Assembly (NCBI RefSeq): GCF_900141805.1
Contig: NZ_FQYN01000005.1
Location: 310,001-374,000, forward strand
Direction of reading: 5' to 3'
Origin: Hymenobacter daecheongensis DSM 21074
Lineage (GTDB): Bacteria > Bacteroidota > Bacteroidia > Cytophagales > Hymenobacteraceae
Length of the DNA: 64,000 bases
Within the stretch, counting starts at the first letter, position 1. The number at the start of each line of letters is the position of its first letter. Positions 30,658 through 39,821 of this stretch are shown here, piece after piece. The notes beneath the pieces are model-generated. The model worked only from the letters and a program-made list of their open reading frames with translations, was not told the DNA's origin and ran no database searches. The position numbers and the translations under genes are program-made.

Positions 30658-31584
30658 TCAGGCGGCGGCGCTGCGGCCAAAGATCAGCGCGTTGTTCAGC
30701 GCGGCGGCGGCGCGGGTGCCACTGGCCGCCGCCAGAATGGCCGGCTGAAATGCCCCGGTCATGTCGCCCACGGCGTAAATGCCGGGCAGGTTGGTCTGGC
30801 CCGCCTCATCTACCTGCACATACACGCCATCGGGGCTGAAGGCGCAGCCCAACTGCGCCGCCAGGGGGCTGCGCTGCCGCTGGCCGGGGCGCAGAAACAC
30901 GGCATCCACTGGCTGCCGGCGACCATCCTGCAGCACCAGCGCGTGCAGGCATTTGCGGGAGCCGTCGAGTGCCGCGACGGGCGTTTCCTCTACCACCACG
31001 CCCAGCGCCATCAGATGTTCTCGTTGCGCCGGGGTCAGGCCGGCGGCACCGTCGGTGTTGAGCGTGAGGCGCGGGCACCAGTGGTGCAGCAGCACCGCCT
31101 GCTCGTAGCCGGTCGCGCCGCGACCATATACTGCTACCTGATTGTAGCGGTTTTCCCAGCCGTGACAGTAAGGGCAGTGGTATACGCCCCGCCCCCACAG
31201 CGCGGGCAGGCCCGGCACGGCGGGCAACTCATCGGCCACGCCGGTGGCCAGCACCAGCGCCGGGGCCGTCACCACGGTCCCGGCCGCCAGCGTCAGGCGA
31301 ATGCCGGCCGCGGTCAGCTCCGGCTGTTGGGGCTCAAGCCCGCAGAATTCTACCGGGTAGGGCAGCAGCTGCTCGCGCCCCAGGCCCAGCCCGGTTTGGG
31401 CACCAGCCCCTTCGCGGGCAAAAAAATCGGGCGTATGTAACCCGGCACGCGGCGGGGGCGCATCCAGTACGAGCACACGGCGGCGGGCCCGTCCGAGTAC
31501 CAGCGCGGCGCTCAGGCCGGCATTGCCGGCCCCCACGATAATCATGTCGTAGGCAGTATGAGCAGGTAATAAGATTTTAGGCAT
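30658..31584 (-). CDS. thioredoxin-reductase-like FAD/NAD(P) oxidoreductase
   Basis: 308 residues from ATG 31584 (MPKILLPAHT). FAD binds at IIVGAGNAGLSAALVLGRARR, and the second dinucleotide site is near QVAVYGRGATGYEQA. The active-site pair is CPYCHG, placed as in thioredoxin reductases, and GDMTGAFQPAILAA is the C-terminal FAD motif. It differs from ordinary TrxB (CATC) and is closer to the gliotoxin/holomycin-oxidase-like group, so it may be a dithiol oxidase or a flavin reductase. The terminator at 31647 separates it from the upstream lipoprotein gene. Confidence 0.85.
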   Translation of the reverse strand: MPKILLPAHTAYDMIIVGAGNAGLSAALVLGRARRRVLVLDAPPPRAGLHTPDFFAREGAGAQTGLGLGREQLLPYPVEFCGLEPQQPELTAAGIRLTLAAGTVVTAPALVLATGVADELPAVPGLPALWGRGVYHCPYCHGWENRYNQVAVYGRGATGYEQAVLLHHWCPRLTLNTDGAAGLTPAQREHLMALGVVVEETPVAALDGSRKCLHALVLQDGRRQPVDAVFLRPGQRQRSPLAAQLGCAFSPDGVYVQVDEAGQTNLPGIYAVGDMTGAFQPAILAAASGTRAAAALNNALIFGRSAAA

Positions 31585-31646
31585 TGCAGAAGCCGGAGAA
31601 AAAGTAAAAAGCAAAGAAGCACGCGCCTGCGCTCAGGCTTCCTTCC

Positions 31647-31691
31647 CAAAAATAAGCCGGGACAGCGGGTGCTTGCAGACACCCGCTGTCC
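31647..31691 (-). terminator. terminator of the TonB receptor operon
   Basis: GGACAGCGGGT (31660-31670) pairs perfectly with ACCCGCTGTCC (31681-31691). On the minus strand the hairpin is followed by a T-rich run, fitting the end of the operon that reads leftward from 35312. Confidence 0.75.
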
Positions 31692-31778
31692 TTGGGCCCG
31701 GCCAGCGCTCCTCACCAAGAGCATGGGGCCAGGCCGCGGCTATTTCCGAAAAGCAGCGTCAGCTAGTCGCATGAGGCG

Positions 31779-32372
31779 CTACTGCACGGCCACCGGCACG
31801 GTAGCCTCCACGTCGGTATCGCCGGGGCTGGCGTTGCCATTTTTGGTGCCGGGCTGGTGGCGCAGCGTAATTTTCAGGGTGCCCGTGGCGGCCGTCGTCG
31901 TCACGAGGCGGGTGGTCAGGCCCACTTCCAGGTTCTTGGAATCCTTATCGGTGCGCGTGATGCTGAGCAGGACGGTCGGGGCCGGCTCGTAGAGGAAAAG
32001 GTGGTCTTCCTTCTCTTTGGCCACTTCGTCCGTGACGTTGGCGGCCGGGGTTTTGGTTTTGTCGAGCAGCGTGATGGTGCCGGTATAGGTGGTGCCGGCG
32101 CGCAGGGCCAGCGGCCCGCCGGTGATAACCGGAGCAGCTCCGCCGGCCCCGTCCAGGTCTTCCCAGGTGATGGTAGCAGCGGGCGCGCTGCTGCCGGCTA
32201 CCGGAGTCAGGGTGTAGGTCACGGTCGTAATCAGCTCGTTGTCTTCTTCGGGCTCCGGGTCGTCTTTGTCGTCGCTGCAGGCGGCGAAGGCCAGCGGGGC
32301 GGCCAGCAGCAGGGCGAGGGCAAATCTGGCAGGAGCCAGCGGGCGGGCGGAAACAAAAGCAGTTTTTTTCAT
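31779..32372 (-). CDS. lipoprotein partner of the TonB receptor
   Basis: 197 residues with a long signal peptide (MKKTAFVSARPLAP..., hydrophobic to AAPLAFAAC) and lipidated Cys near residue 31. An acidic stretch DDKDDPEPEEDNE follows. The rest is beta-rich and resembles the type of small lipoprotein (VTYTLTP, TYTGTITLLDKT, TLKITLRHQPGTK) that often follows TonB receptors in Bacteroidota. It may bind the receptor's substrate at the outer membrane. Function inferred from position. Confidence 0.8.
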   Translation of the reverse strand: MKKTAFVSARPLAPARFALALLLAAPLAFAACSDDKDDPEPEEDNELITTVTYTLTPVAGSSAPAATITWEDLDGAGGAAPVITGGPLALRAGTTYTGTITLLDKTKTPAANVTDEVAKEKEDHLFLYEPAPTVLLSITRTDKDSKNLEVGLTTRLVTTTAATGTLKITLRHQPGTKNGNASPGDTDVEATVPVAVQ

Positions 32373-32423
32373 GATGCAGGAAAAATGGGAAGGGGTTGAA
32401 AAGTTGGTGCTTGACTTGAAAAC

Positions 32424-34853
32424 TTAAAAGCTGAGCTTGAGCCGCAGCGTGACGTTGCGGCCCAGTTCGTCGAGGTAGTAGCGGTAGCGGTTCAGGTAGT
32501 CGCGGTAGCGCCGGTTAAGCAGGTTGGTGCCGCTCAGGCCCACACTCAGCGGGTGGTGCGAGGCGGGCCTGAGCACCAGGCCCGCTTCGGCATTGAGCAG
32601 GTAGTAGCCGGCCGGCGGGGCCTGGTAGTCCTGCCCGTTTTCGGGGCGGGGCACGCGGGTCTGCCGAGCCACGGCCTGCCCACCCAACTGGGCGTAGATG
32701 CCGGCCACGCGCCGCGCTGCCGCCGGAGCCGGCTGCTCATAGCGCGCCCACAGCTCGGCCCGGTCGGCGGGGGCCAAAATCAGGTAATCATTCCGCGTGA
32801 GGTCGCGCTGCACCACCGTGGCTGCCTTCATGCCCAGCGTGAGCGGAGCCAGCAGGTGGTAGGTCAGCAGTACATCAGCCCCCCGAAACCGGGCATCGGT
32901 TTGCTGGTAGCGGAACGAGGGAAACAGCCCCCGCACGCTCAACACCTCCGAAATAGGCGTCTGGTAGATGTAGCCGCCGAAGCCGGTCTGGTAGAGGGTC
33001 AGCTCGCCATTGAAGCGCGGATTCTGGTGCCAGGTCGCACTCAGGCTGATGCCCCGGACCGTTTCGGGGCCAAGGGCCGGGGCTCCGGCCGGGCGCGAAA
33101 TGTCGTAGCCCTCCTCATAGATACCGCCGTGCACGCCCTGGCTGGCCCGCTCGTTGGCGGCGGGGGCCCGCTGGCTTACGCTGGCATCGGCCCGCAGCAC
33201 CAGATGGGGCGAAGCATCCCACACGGCCCCCAGCGACGCGGCCGGCGTGGTGTAGGCAAACTCCTCCTCCACCACTGTAAATACCCCCACCGGCCGGGTG
33301 GGCCGCCGCGTGTTCAGGTGGCGTCGGTCCAGGCGCAGGCCGGCTTCGAGCAGCCACCGGGTGCCCGGCCGCCAGCGTCCTAGGCCGTAGGCCCCCAGCG
33401 CCTGATTGGTGTAGTAGGGCATAAAGAAGCGGGAGCCGGGCCGGTAGGTGTTGTTCTGATACGTGCCGCTCAGGCCCACTTCGCCACTGACGTGGCCTCG
33501 CGCCCGCGGCTCCCAGCGCAGCTCGGCGGTGGTGGTTTCGTTGCGGTAGTCCAGCTCGGGCAGATTGCGGGCCGCGGCCGCGTCGTCGCGGGGCCGGAAC
33601 TTGTCGTATTCCCCGCGCTCGTCCCACTGCCGGGCCACCGTGAGCCCCAGCCGCCCGCCTCCCCCGCCAAGTCGGTAGAGGCCGCTGAGCTTCAGCAGCG
33701 AGTGGCGCAAATCCTGGTAGCCGCGGCCGATGGCGTAGGTGAAATCCTGCGCCACGCGGGGCGGGTTCTGCTGGGCGGCCCGGGCATTTTCGGGCAACGG
33801 ATACAGTCCCAGCTCGGCGTTGAACTGGCTGAAAAACACCTCGGCCTCCCACCGTTCCCGCTGGTAGCCCAGCGTGCCGGCGTAGCTGTACTCGGCCAGA
33901 GCCGAGTTGGCAATCCGGTAGTCGGGCGTGGCGGCCAGACCGGCGCGGCGCACGGTGCCCACGGCCCGCCCGGCCAGCCCCGGCAGCCGGCGGCCTCGGC
34001 CCTGCACCGTGACGGAAGTGGTACCCAGCCCATTGTTGGTGGCTCCCACCAGGTGCGCCTCCCCACTCAGCCCCACCGAGTCGGGCAGGGCGGCCGGCTC
34101 GGCCAGCACCACCCCGCCGATGGCATCGGCCCCGTAGCGCACGGCGGCCGCGCCCTTCACCACCGTGAGGCGGGCCGCCACGAAGGGGTCTATTTCCGGG
34201 GCGTGCTCCTGCCCCCACTGCTGGCCTTCCTGCCGCACCCCGTTGTTAAACAGGGCCACCCGGTTGGAGTGCAGGCCATGAATCATGGGCTTGAACACGC
34301 TCGGGCCGGTCTGGATGGCCGACACGCCGCCCACTTTCAGCAAGGCCTCGCCTAGCGCCTGGCCCCGGGTGGCCTGCAGCGTTGCGCCGCTCAGCACGGC
34401 CGTGGGCTGGGGCGCAGGGGCCGCCACGCGCTGCCCGCGCACAGTTGCGCCCTGCAACAGCACGGCATCGGGGTGCAGGCTAAAATTGCGCACCGTGGCG
34501 CTGCCCACGCGCACCTCCACAGTTTCGGGGCGGTAGCCCACGAAGCTAATTTCGAGGTGATAAAGGCCGGGACAGACGTGGAAGTGGTAGTTGCCGAACT
34601 CGTCGGCGGCACTGACGGCGGTGGTTTCGAGCAGGCGGGCGGTGGCGCCGGGCAGCAGCTGCCCGGTTTCGTGGTCGGCTACGCGGCCGGCCAGAGCCAG
34701 CTGGCACGCCGCGGCCGAGGCATCCCGACGGACAGCCGCAACTGCCGCCGCTGCCGTCTGGGCATATGCCGGGGCGGGCAGCAGCAGGGCCACGCACGAA
34801 ACCACGCGCCAACTCCCTCTTCCCCAAGGGAAAGAGCAGAAAAAGACACGCAT
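32424..34853 (-). CDS. TonB-dependent outer-membrane receptor, probably metal
   Basis: 809 residues. The signal peptide ends near ALLLPAPAYAQ. A CarboxypepD-reg-like domain follows (LALAGRVADHETGQLLPGAT...). The plug has LLKVGGVSAIQTG and MIHGLHSNRVALFNNGVRQEG with QQWGQEHAPEID, a pattern shared with ZnuD-like metal receptors. The barrel ends in VTLRLKLSF, with the aromatic C-terminal Phe of outer-membrane barrels. With the His-rich protein upstream and the lipoprotein downstream, zinc or another transition metal is the best guess. Confidence 0.9.
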   Translation of the reverse strand: MRVFFCSFPWGRGSWRVVSCVALLLPAPAYAQTAAAAVAAVRRDASAAACQLALAGRVADHETGQLLPGATARLLETTAVSAADEFGNYHFHVCPGLYHLEISFVGYRPETVEVRVGSATVRNFSLHPDAVLLQGATVRGQRVAAPAPQPTAVLSGATLQATRGQALGEALLKVGGVSAIQTGPSVFKPMIHGLHSNRVALFNNGVRQEGQQWGQEHAPEIDPFVAARLTVVKGAAAVRYGADAIGGVVLAEPAALPDSVGLSGEAHLVGATNNGLGTTSVTVQGRGRRLPGLAGRAVGTVRRAGLAATPDYRIANSALAEYSYAGTLGYQRERWEAEVFFSQFNAELGLYPLPENARAAQQNPPRVAQDFTYAIGRGYQDLRHSLLKLSGLYRLGGGGGRLGLTVARQWDERGEYDKFRPRDDAAAARNLPELDYRNETTTAELRWEPRARGHVSGEVGLSGTYQNNTYRPGSRFFMPYYTNQALGAYGLGRWRPGTRWLLEAGLRLDRRHLNTRRPTRPVGVFTVVEEEFAYTTPAASLGAVWDASPHLVLRADASVSQRAPAANERASQGVHGGIYEEGYDISRPAGAPALGPETVRGISLSATWHQNPRFNGELTLYQTGFGGYIYQTPISEVLSVRGLFPSFRYQQTDARFRGADVLLTYHLLAPLTLGMKAATVVQRDLTRNDYLILAPADRAELWARYEQPAPAAARRVAGIYAQLGGQAVARQTRVPRPENGQDYQAPPAGYYLLNAEAGLVLRPASHHPLSVGLSGTNLLNRRYRDYLNRYRYYLDELGRNVTLRLKLSF

Positions 34854-34958
34854 GAAAAGAAAAAGAAGCCGCAGGGCGAAGTGGCACTTCGCCGCACCGG
34901 TAACGCGGGCCCGCGCTAACTAGCGCGGCCTATCGGGAGCCCACCGTGCCACGAGGGG

Positions 34959-35312
34959 CTAGGCCCGCGGCGGCCCGCGACCGGCCCGGTCGCACCCGGC
35001 CACGACGGGCAGCGCCTGCGTGCGGGGAATAAGCAGGGCGACAAAGGAGGCCTGACGTTTGGGCTCGGGCACCACCACGGCGCCGGCCCGCAGGGTGGGC
35101 ACGTTGTAGAGCTGATCAACGTGGCAGTGCTTGTGCTTGGCCGTGAGCAGCGGCTGACCCTTGCGGGCGGCAGCCGCTAGCTGCGTCGGCGTTTCGCGGG
35201 TGTGCTCGTGGGTATGCAGGGCCAGCAGCCATGCCTCCGGAGCCAGCACCCGCCCGAAGAGCAGGAGCAGCAGCACCGAGAGTGGCAGACGCAGAGCAGA
35301 CAAACGAAACAT
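34959..35312 (-). CDS. small His-rich secreted protein upstream of the TonB receptor
   Basis: 117 residues from ATG 35312 (MFRLSALRLPLSVLLLLLFGRVLAPEAW), chosen because it starts the signal peptide. The mature protein contains HTHEHTRE and KHKHCHVDQLYN, so two His clusters and one Cys suited to binding zinc, nickel or copper. It is the first gene of the TonB receptor unit (106 bases before it) and probably helps sense or deliver the metal. No family name is known to me. Confidence 0.7.
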   Translation of the reverse strand: MFRLSALRLPLSVLLLLLFGRVLAPEAWLLALHTHEHTRETPTQLAAAARKGQPLLTAKHKHCHVDQLYNVPTLRAGAVVVPEPKRQASFVALLIPRTQALPVVAGCDRAGRGPPRA

Positions 35313-35569
35313 GAGCAGCAGCCAGAAAGGAACTGCCGGCCCGGACTTGAAGCCCAGGTAGCCGGCAGGCGGTAAATATAGGCAGCCAACCGCAAAAGCC
35401 GGCACGCCCCGCCCATGCGGCCAGCACATTTTTGCTTCGGACATCAGGCACCAGGAACAAAAACAGCCGACAGTTGAAGCATGCCGGTGCTACTTTCAGG
35501 CCGAAACGAACCGCAGGCCGCGCGGCTGGGCAGCCAGAGCAATGGACTTCGAATTAACCGATAAAAGCC

Positions 35570-36745
35570 TTATTTTTCCACTTCCCGGCCCTTCCACACA
35601 TAGCCGCCGCGCAGCCCCAACAGGCCCGTGAGCAGGGCATACGGCGCATACGCCAGCTGCAGCAGCGGCAGCCACGCCAGCCACCGCCGCCGGCCAAACA
35701 GCCCCAGCACCGGCAGCAGAAACCAGCCATCAGCCCCCAGCTTCAACGCCCAGGCCGCCAGCGTCCAGAGCCGGAGCTGAGGCTGAAAAAAGCTTAGCAG
35801 CAGGCCCGAGAACAAGGCTAAATTAGCCAGTAGCACCAGCACCGCCAGCCGCCGGGGGGCCGGCTGCTGGTAGTGCCGCCACTTGCTGGCCCAGCGCACC
35901 CGCTGCTGCAACAGGGCGCGCAGCGTGGGCTGGGCGGCGGTACGCACAATGGCCGTCGGCTCGCTCAGAAACCGGATGCCGGCCGGGTACGCCGCCTGAA
36001 TCTTGTGGAGCAGAAACTCGTCGTCGCCGCTGGCTACGTGCTCATTGCCCGCGAAGCCGCCCACAGCCGCGAAGGCCGTTTTGCGGTAGCCCAGGTTGGC
36101 CCCGTTGCACATGGTAGGCCGGCCCTGGCCGATGCCGGCGGCGCCCACGCCTACCAGTCCGGCCAGCTCCACGCCCTGCAATTCGGCCAGCCAGCCCCGG
36201 CCCGTCAGCAGCACCGGGCCGCTTACGAGCTGCACGGCCGCCTCGGTGGCCAGCGCGGCGTGGGCCGCCAGCCAGCCGGGCGGCACGCGGCAGTCGGCAT
36301 CGGTGCACACCACCCAGGGGGCGCGGGCGGCGGCTAAAGCGGCCTGGATGGCGACTTTTTTGCCGGTGAGGTGGCCGGACAATTCGGTCAGGGAAATCAG
36401 GCGCAGCGGATACGCCACCTGCGCCGCCCATTGCCGCACCACGGCCGCCGTGGCATCAGCGGAATGATCATCAACGACCAGCACCTCAAAATGCGTGAGC
36501 GGCAGGGCCTGCTGCTGCAAATCCTGGAGCAGGGCGGGCAGGTTTTCGGCTTCGTTGCGGGCGGCAATCAGCACGGAAAGCCGCGGGGGTTCGGAAACAG
36601 CGGGCGCGGGTTTTTCAGGATTCGGGAGTGGCGGGAGCTCTTGCCAGGCCTGCCGGAAGCGCAGCATGGCCACCGCGTAGAGTAGAGCGGGCAGCAGCAG
36701 CGCCGCTCCGATCAGAGGCCAAATTAGGGAAAACGGGCTGCTCAT
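35570..36745 (-). CDS. family 2 glycosyltransferase (membrane)
   Basis: 391 residues from ATG 36745 (MSSPFSLIWPL); upstream codons belong to the neighbouring gene's frame overlap. An N-terminal helix precedes a GT-A domain: SVLIAARNEAENLP, VVDDHSADAT, VCTDADCRVP and the QRVRWASKW motif. C-terminal helices from about residue 285 make it a membrane synthase. It overlaps the UPF0104 gene upstream by 4 bases, so both probably act in one lipid or glycan pathway. Confidence 0.9.
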   Translation of the reverse strand: MSSPFSLIWPLIGAALLLPALLYAVAMLRFRQAWQELPPLPNPEKPAPAVSEPPRLSVLIAARNEAENLPALLQDLQQQALPLTHFEVLVVDDHSADATAAVVRQWAAQVAYPLRLISLTELSGHLTGKKVAIQAALAAARAPWVVCTDADCRVPPGWLAAHAALATEAAVQLVSGPVLLTGRGWLAELQGVELAGLVGVGAAGIGQGRPTMCNGANLGYRKTAFAAVGGFAGNEHVASGDDEFLLHKIQAAYPAGIRFLSEPTAIVRTAAQPTLRALLQQRVRWASKWRHYQQPAPRRLAVLVLLANLALFSGLLLSFFQPQLRLWTLAAWALKLGADGWFLLPVLGLFGRRRWLAWLPLLQLAYAPYALLTGLLGLRGGYVWKGREVEK

Positions 36746-37812
36746 GGGGCGGCCTGCTGCGTTTCTTTCTTCTTCCGAAACACCTTCAATCGCAGCACAA
36801 ACAGCAGCCCGGCCGCGCTGGGCAGGGCAATGTTCAGCACCCACAAGCTCAGGCTGGCGCTGAGCACCGGCAGCGCGGGCTCATTTAGCAACCCAAATAA
36901 ATGCGTGGCCGACAGCTCGCGCACGCCCACATCGGCCAAGGCATTGAGCGAGGGCACCAGCGACTTGAGTAGAAACGTGCCCGCAATGGCCGCGAAGCCC
37001 GGCCCAAATGGCGCGTGCGTGCCGTAGGCCAGCAGCAGCAGCCCAAACTGCCCGCAGAACACCGCGTAGCGCAGCCCCGAAATGGCCAGCACTGCGTGAA
37101 TAGCTCGCGCCGAATACGTGGGCATCACGGCCAGATAGGGCCGGAAGCGCCGTAGCGGGCGCACCAGCGTGAGGGCCGCCAGCAGCAGGCGCGAGCGGTA
37201 CAGCGGCAGCAGCACCAGCAGGTTGATAACCACCGTGAGCACGACCAGGCCCAGCCCCGAGGCCGGATAGCCGCGCAGATAAAACCGCAGCAAAAAGTAC
37301 AGCAGCCCCAGCGTGCCGGCCATTACGGTAACGACCAGCTGGCAGTAGCGCCCCAGAAAAACCGCCCCCAGCGCATCCAACCGGCGGCTTTTCAGCTCGA
37401 TGATGCGGCCGGCGTAGTCGCCCACGCGGTTGGGCGTGACGAAGCCCAGGGTGAGGCCCACCAGCACGGCCCGGAAGCTGCGCCGGAACGACACGGGCTC
37501 CAGGTGCCGGGCCAGCCGCCACCATTTCCAGGCTTCCAGGCCCCAGTTCACGGGCACCAGGGCCAGGGCCAGCAGCACCGGCCCCTGCCCCGCGCCCGTG
37601 AGGGCCGAGGCCAGCAGCTGCCGCCACGCGGCGGCCGTGGCCACATCGGCAAACACGGAATGGTAGAGCAGGCCCAGCGTGAGGCCGGTGATGAGCAGTT
37701 TGCCCGCCACCACCAGCCAGCGCCGCCGGGCGGTTTGTTCCGGCTTTTGGGTGTAGTTTTGTAGAGAAGGCTCGGGCAAAATAACGGCGGTGCGGGTGGT
37801 TGGAAGCGGCAA
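36742..37812 (-). CDS. UPF0104/YbhN-family membrane protein (LPG-synthase-like TM domain)
   Basis: About 356 residues if it starts at the TTG at 37812, which has a GGAG 8 bases upstream. TTG 37779 is the alternative, as no ATG or GTG fits between ruvC's divergent start and the first helix. About eight hydrophobic helices are seen, with VNWGLEAWKWWRLARHLEPVS and TPNRVGDYAGRI, the signature of the flippase-like domain of lysylphosphatidylglycerol synthases. SALSDVGVREL-like motif appears as ALADVGVRELSA. Role in lipid or glycolipid handling is inferred. Confidence 0.8.
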   Translation of the reverse strand: MPLPTTRTAVILPEPSLQNYTQKPEQTARRRWLVVAGKLLITGLTLGLLYHSVFADVATAAAWRQLLASALTGAGQGPVLLALALVPVNWGLEAWKWWRLARHLEPVSFRRSFRAVLVGLTLGFVTPNRVGDYAGRIIELKSRRLDALGAVFLGRYCQLVVTVMAGTLGLLYFLLRFYLRGYPASGLGLVVLTVVINLLVLLPLYRSRLLLAALTLVRPLRRFRPYLAVMPTYSARAIHAVLAISGLRYAVFCGQFGLLLLAYGTHAPFGPGFAAIAGTFLLKSLVPSLNALADVGVRELSATHLFGLLNEPALPVLSASLSLWVLNIALPSAAGLLFVLRLKVFRKKKETQQAAP

Positions 37813-37872
37813 GTTACCGACTCCGGCCCGACTGCCGCCGCCGCCCCGCTCCTTCTTGTTCCAGCCCCGCTT

Positions 37873-38499
37873 ATGCCCCGCCTCCCCACTTCCCCCGATC
37901 TGCTGCCCAAAGTCATCATGGGCGTCGATCCGGGCACCAACATCATGGGCTACGCCGTGATTGAGGTGCGCGGACAGCGGGTGGACGTGCTGCGCTACGA
38001 CGTGATTGACATGAAGAAGCTGGGCACCAACCACGCCCTAAAGCTCAAGCGCATCTTCGAGCGGATGCTGGAGCTGATCGACGAGTTTCTGCCCGACGAG
38101 CTGGCCATCGAGGCGCCGTTTTTTGGGGTGAACGTGCAGAGTATGCTCAAGCTGGGCCGGGCCCAGGGCGTGGCCATTGCCGCCTGCCTCTCCCGCCAGA
38201 TTCCGTACGTGGAATACGCCCCAACCAAGGTCAAGCAGTCCGTGACGGGCTCGGGCAATGCCAGCAAGGAGCAGGTGGCCCACATGCTGCGCCAGACGCT
38301 CACGCTGCCCCCCATCGAGGAAGCCAGCAAGTTTCTGGATGCCACCGACGCGCTTTCCGTGGCCCTGTGCCATCATTACCAGAAGGGCAACAACCTGAAA
38401 GCCGGCGGCAAAAGCTGGGGCAAGTTCCTGGCCGACAACCCCGACAAGCTGGCCGCGCCGGTGGCCGGCAAGAAGGTGGCCAAAGCCAAAGCCAAATAG
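37873..38499 (+). CDS. ruvC: Holliday junction resolvase RuvC
   Basis: 208 residues. The catalytic acidic residues are in IMGVDPGTNIMGYA (Asp), LAIEAPFFGVN (Glu) and DATDALSVALCHH (two Asp). RuvC cuts four-way junctions symmetrically with RuvAB. A Lys/Ala-rich tail (VAGKKVAKAKAK) extends beyond the usual length of about 175, and a few extra residues precede IMGVDPG. It is divergent from the UPF0104 gene, and the KTSC gene follows after 33 bases. Confidence 0.96.
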   Translation: MPRLPTSPDLLPKVIMGVDPGTNIMGYAVIEVRGQRVDVLRYDVIDMKKLGTNHALKLKRIFERMLELIDEFLPDELAIEAPFFGVNVQSMLKLGRAQGVAIAACLSRQIPYVEYAPTKVKQSVTGSGNASKEQVAHMLRQTLTLPPIEEASKFLDATDALSVALCHHYQKGNNLKAGGKSWGKFLADNPDKLAAPVAGKKVAKAKAK

Positions 38500-38532
38500 C
38501 TTATTGCGCTATCCAATTCTCATTCTACCTCC

Positions 38533-38748
38533 ATGAAACGTCAGCCCATCCGCTCCACCTCCCTGAAAGCTGTCGGCTATGATGCGGACACCCAGACGCT
38601 GGAAATTGAATACCGCAATGGGCGCGTGGTGCGCTACTCGGGCGTCAGCGAGGCGGTGCATCAAGGGCTGCGGGCGGTGCCGGGCAAAGCGTTGTTTGTG
38701 ACGCAGGTGCTCGACGGCGGGCCGTATCAGCGCGAGCAGGTGCGGTGA
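38533..38748 (+). CDS. KTSC domain protein
   Basis: 71 residues that are nearly all KTSC domain: STSLKAVGYDADTQTLEIEY, RNGRVVRYSGV, and a helix VHQGLRAVPGKALFV. KTSC domains are small and probably bind nucleic acid or protein; they are also found fused to lysyl-tRNA synthetase. The role is unknown. Its TGA stop is the first TGA of repeat family A copy 3. Confidence 0.85.
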   Translation: MKRQPIRSTSLKAVGYDADTQTLEIEYRNGRVVRYSGVSEAVHQGLRAVPGKALFVTQVLDGGPYQREQVR

Positions 38749-38839
38749 AATAGTGAAATGGTGAGTCTGATGTTCGGCTTGCGCATTTGGCGCATTTGGC
38801 GCAGATCAAACTCACCATTTCACTATCTCACTATCTCAC
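38745..38839. repeat. palindromic gene-end repeat, family A, copy 3
   Basis: It lies between convergent genes. Left end supplies TGA of the KTSC gene (38746-38748). Right end supplies the last two codons and TAG (38831-38833) of the phzF-like gene. It is the shortest copy, with a centre of GGCGCATTT-like direct repeats. Confidence 0.9.
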
Positions 38840-39625
38840 CTCAATTTCCCCCTTCAGATACGTCACCGCATACCCGCTCATCAGGGCTCGGTCGCCGCGC
38901 AGCTCGCACCAGAGGTCGCCGCCGCGGGCGGAGATCTGACGGGCGCGCAGCTCGGTTTTGCCCAGGCGCTGCGCCCAGTACGGGATGAGCGTGGCGTGGG
39001 CCGAGCCGGTCACCGGGTCTTCGGGCACACCCACGCGGGGCGCGAAAAAGCGCGACACGAAGTCGATGCCATTGGTGCCGGGCGCGGTGGCAATGATGCC
39101 CAAGTACTCCAGATTAGCCAGCTTAGCGAAGTCGGGGTGCAGGGCCAGCACTTCGGCTTCGGAGTTGAAGCGCACCATCAGGTCGCGGGAGGCCAGCACT
39201 TCCAGGGGCGTGGCGCGCAGCGCGTCGGGCAGGCCGGTGGGCGGCACGTCGAGGTGGTGGGGCGGGCGCGAGGGAAAGTCGAGCGTGAAGCGGCCGTCGG
39301 CGGCGTGGCGCACGCGCAAAGGGCCGCTTTTGGAGTGAAACGTGAGTTCTTCGCCGCTGAAGTTCAGGTGGCGAAACAGCACGTGGGCCGATGCCAGCGT
39401 GGCATGGCCGCAGAGGTCCACTTCGGCGGCGGGCGTAAACCAGCGGATTTCATACTCGGACCCGCCTCGTGGCACAAAAAAGGCGGTTTCGGCCACGTTG
39501 TTTTCGGCCGCAATGGCCTGCATGGTTGCTTCCGGCAGCCACGCGGTGAGTGGACACACGGCGGCGGGGTTGCCGGCAAAAATCTGGTCGGTGAAAGCGT
39601 CGATCTGGTAGAGGGGCAGCAGCAT
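38831..39625 (-). CDS. PhzF family isomerase-like protein
   Basis: 264 residues with the two-domain PhzF fold. YQIDAFTDQIFAGNPAAVCPL is the family start. AENNVAETAFFV holds the catalytic Glu, ATLASAHVLF the second motif, and VTGSAHATLIPYWAQRLGK with a Gly-rich turn closes the active site. PhzF in phenazine synthesis isomerises a diene acid, but most homologues, including this lone gene, have unknown substrates. No phenazine genes are nearby. Its last codons lie in repeat family A. Confidence 0.92.
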   Translation of the reverse strand: MLLPLYQIDAFTDQIFAGNPAAVCPLTAWLPEATMQAIAAENNVAETAFFVPRGGSEYEIRWFTPAAEVDLCGHATLASAHVLFRHLNFSGEELTFHSKSGPLRVRHAADGRFTLDFPSRPPHHLDVPPTGLPDALRATPLEVLASRDLMVRFNSEAEVLALHPDFAKLANLEYLGIIATAPGTNGIDFVSRFFAPRVGVPEDPVTGSAHATLIPYWAQRLGKTELRARQISARGGDLWCELRGDRALMSGYAVTYLKGEIEVR

Positions 39626-39690
39626 TTTGGGAATGGTGGGGTTTTAGATTTCGAGTTGTGAGTGGGACGCTGATTGAGTATTCAAAACGT

Positions 39691-39792
39691 CTGTCATCCT
39701 GAGCTTGCGAAGGACCTTATTACGAAAGGCCAAGTCGTAACAACGATGGTCGTTCAATTGGCATAAGGTCCTTCGCAAGCTCAGGATGACAG
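39691..39792. repeat. inverted repeat, TCATCCTGAGCTTGCGAAGG type
   Basis: 30-base perfect inverted repeat (39691-39720 and 39763-39792) between the PhzF and hutI genes. Third copy class of the CTGAGCTTG family. Confidence 0.85.
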
Positions 39793-39821
39793 CTGGTATA
39801 GATGGCAGGCGGTATTTTTAA

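Noticed and set aside
38831..39625. Phenazine biosynthesis cluster
   Set aside because: Only a PhzF-like gene is present; PhzF homologues are common outside phenazine pathways.
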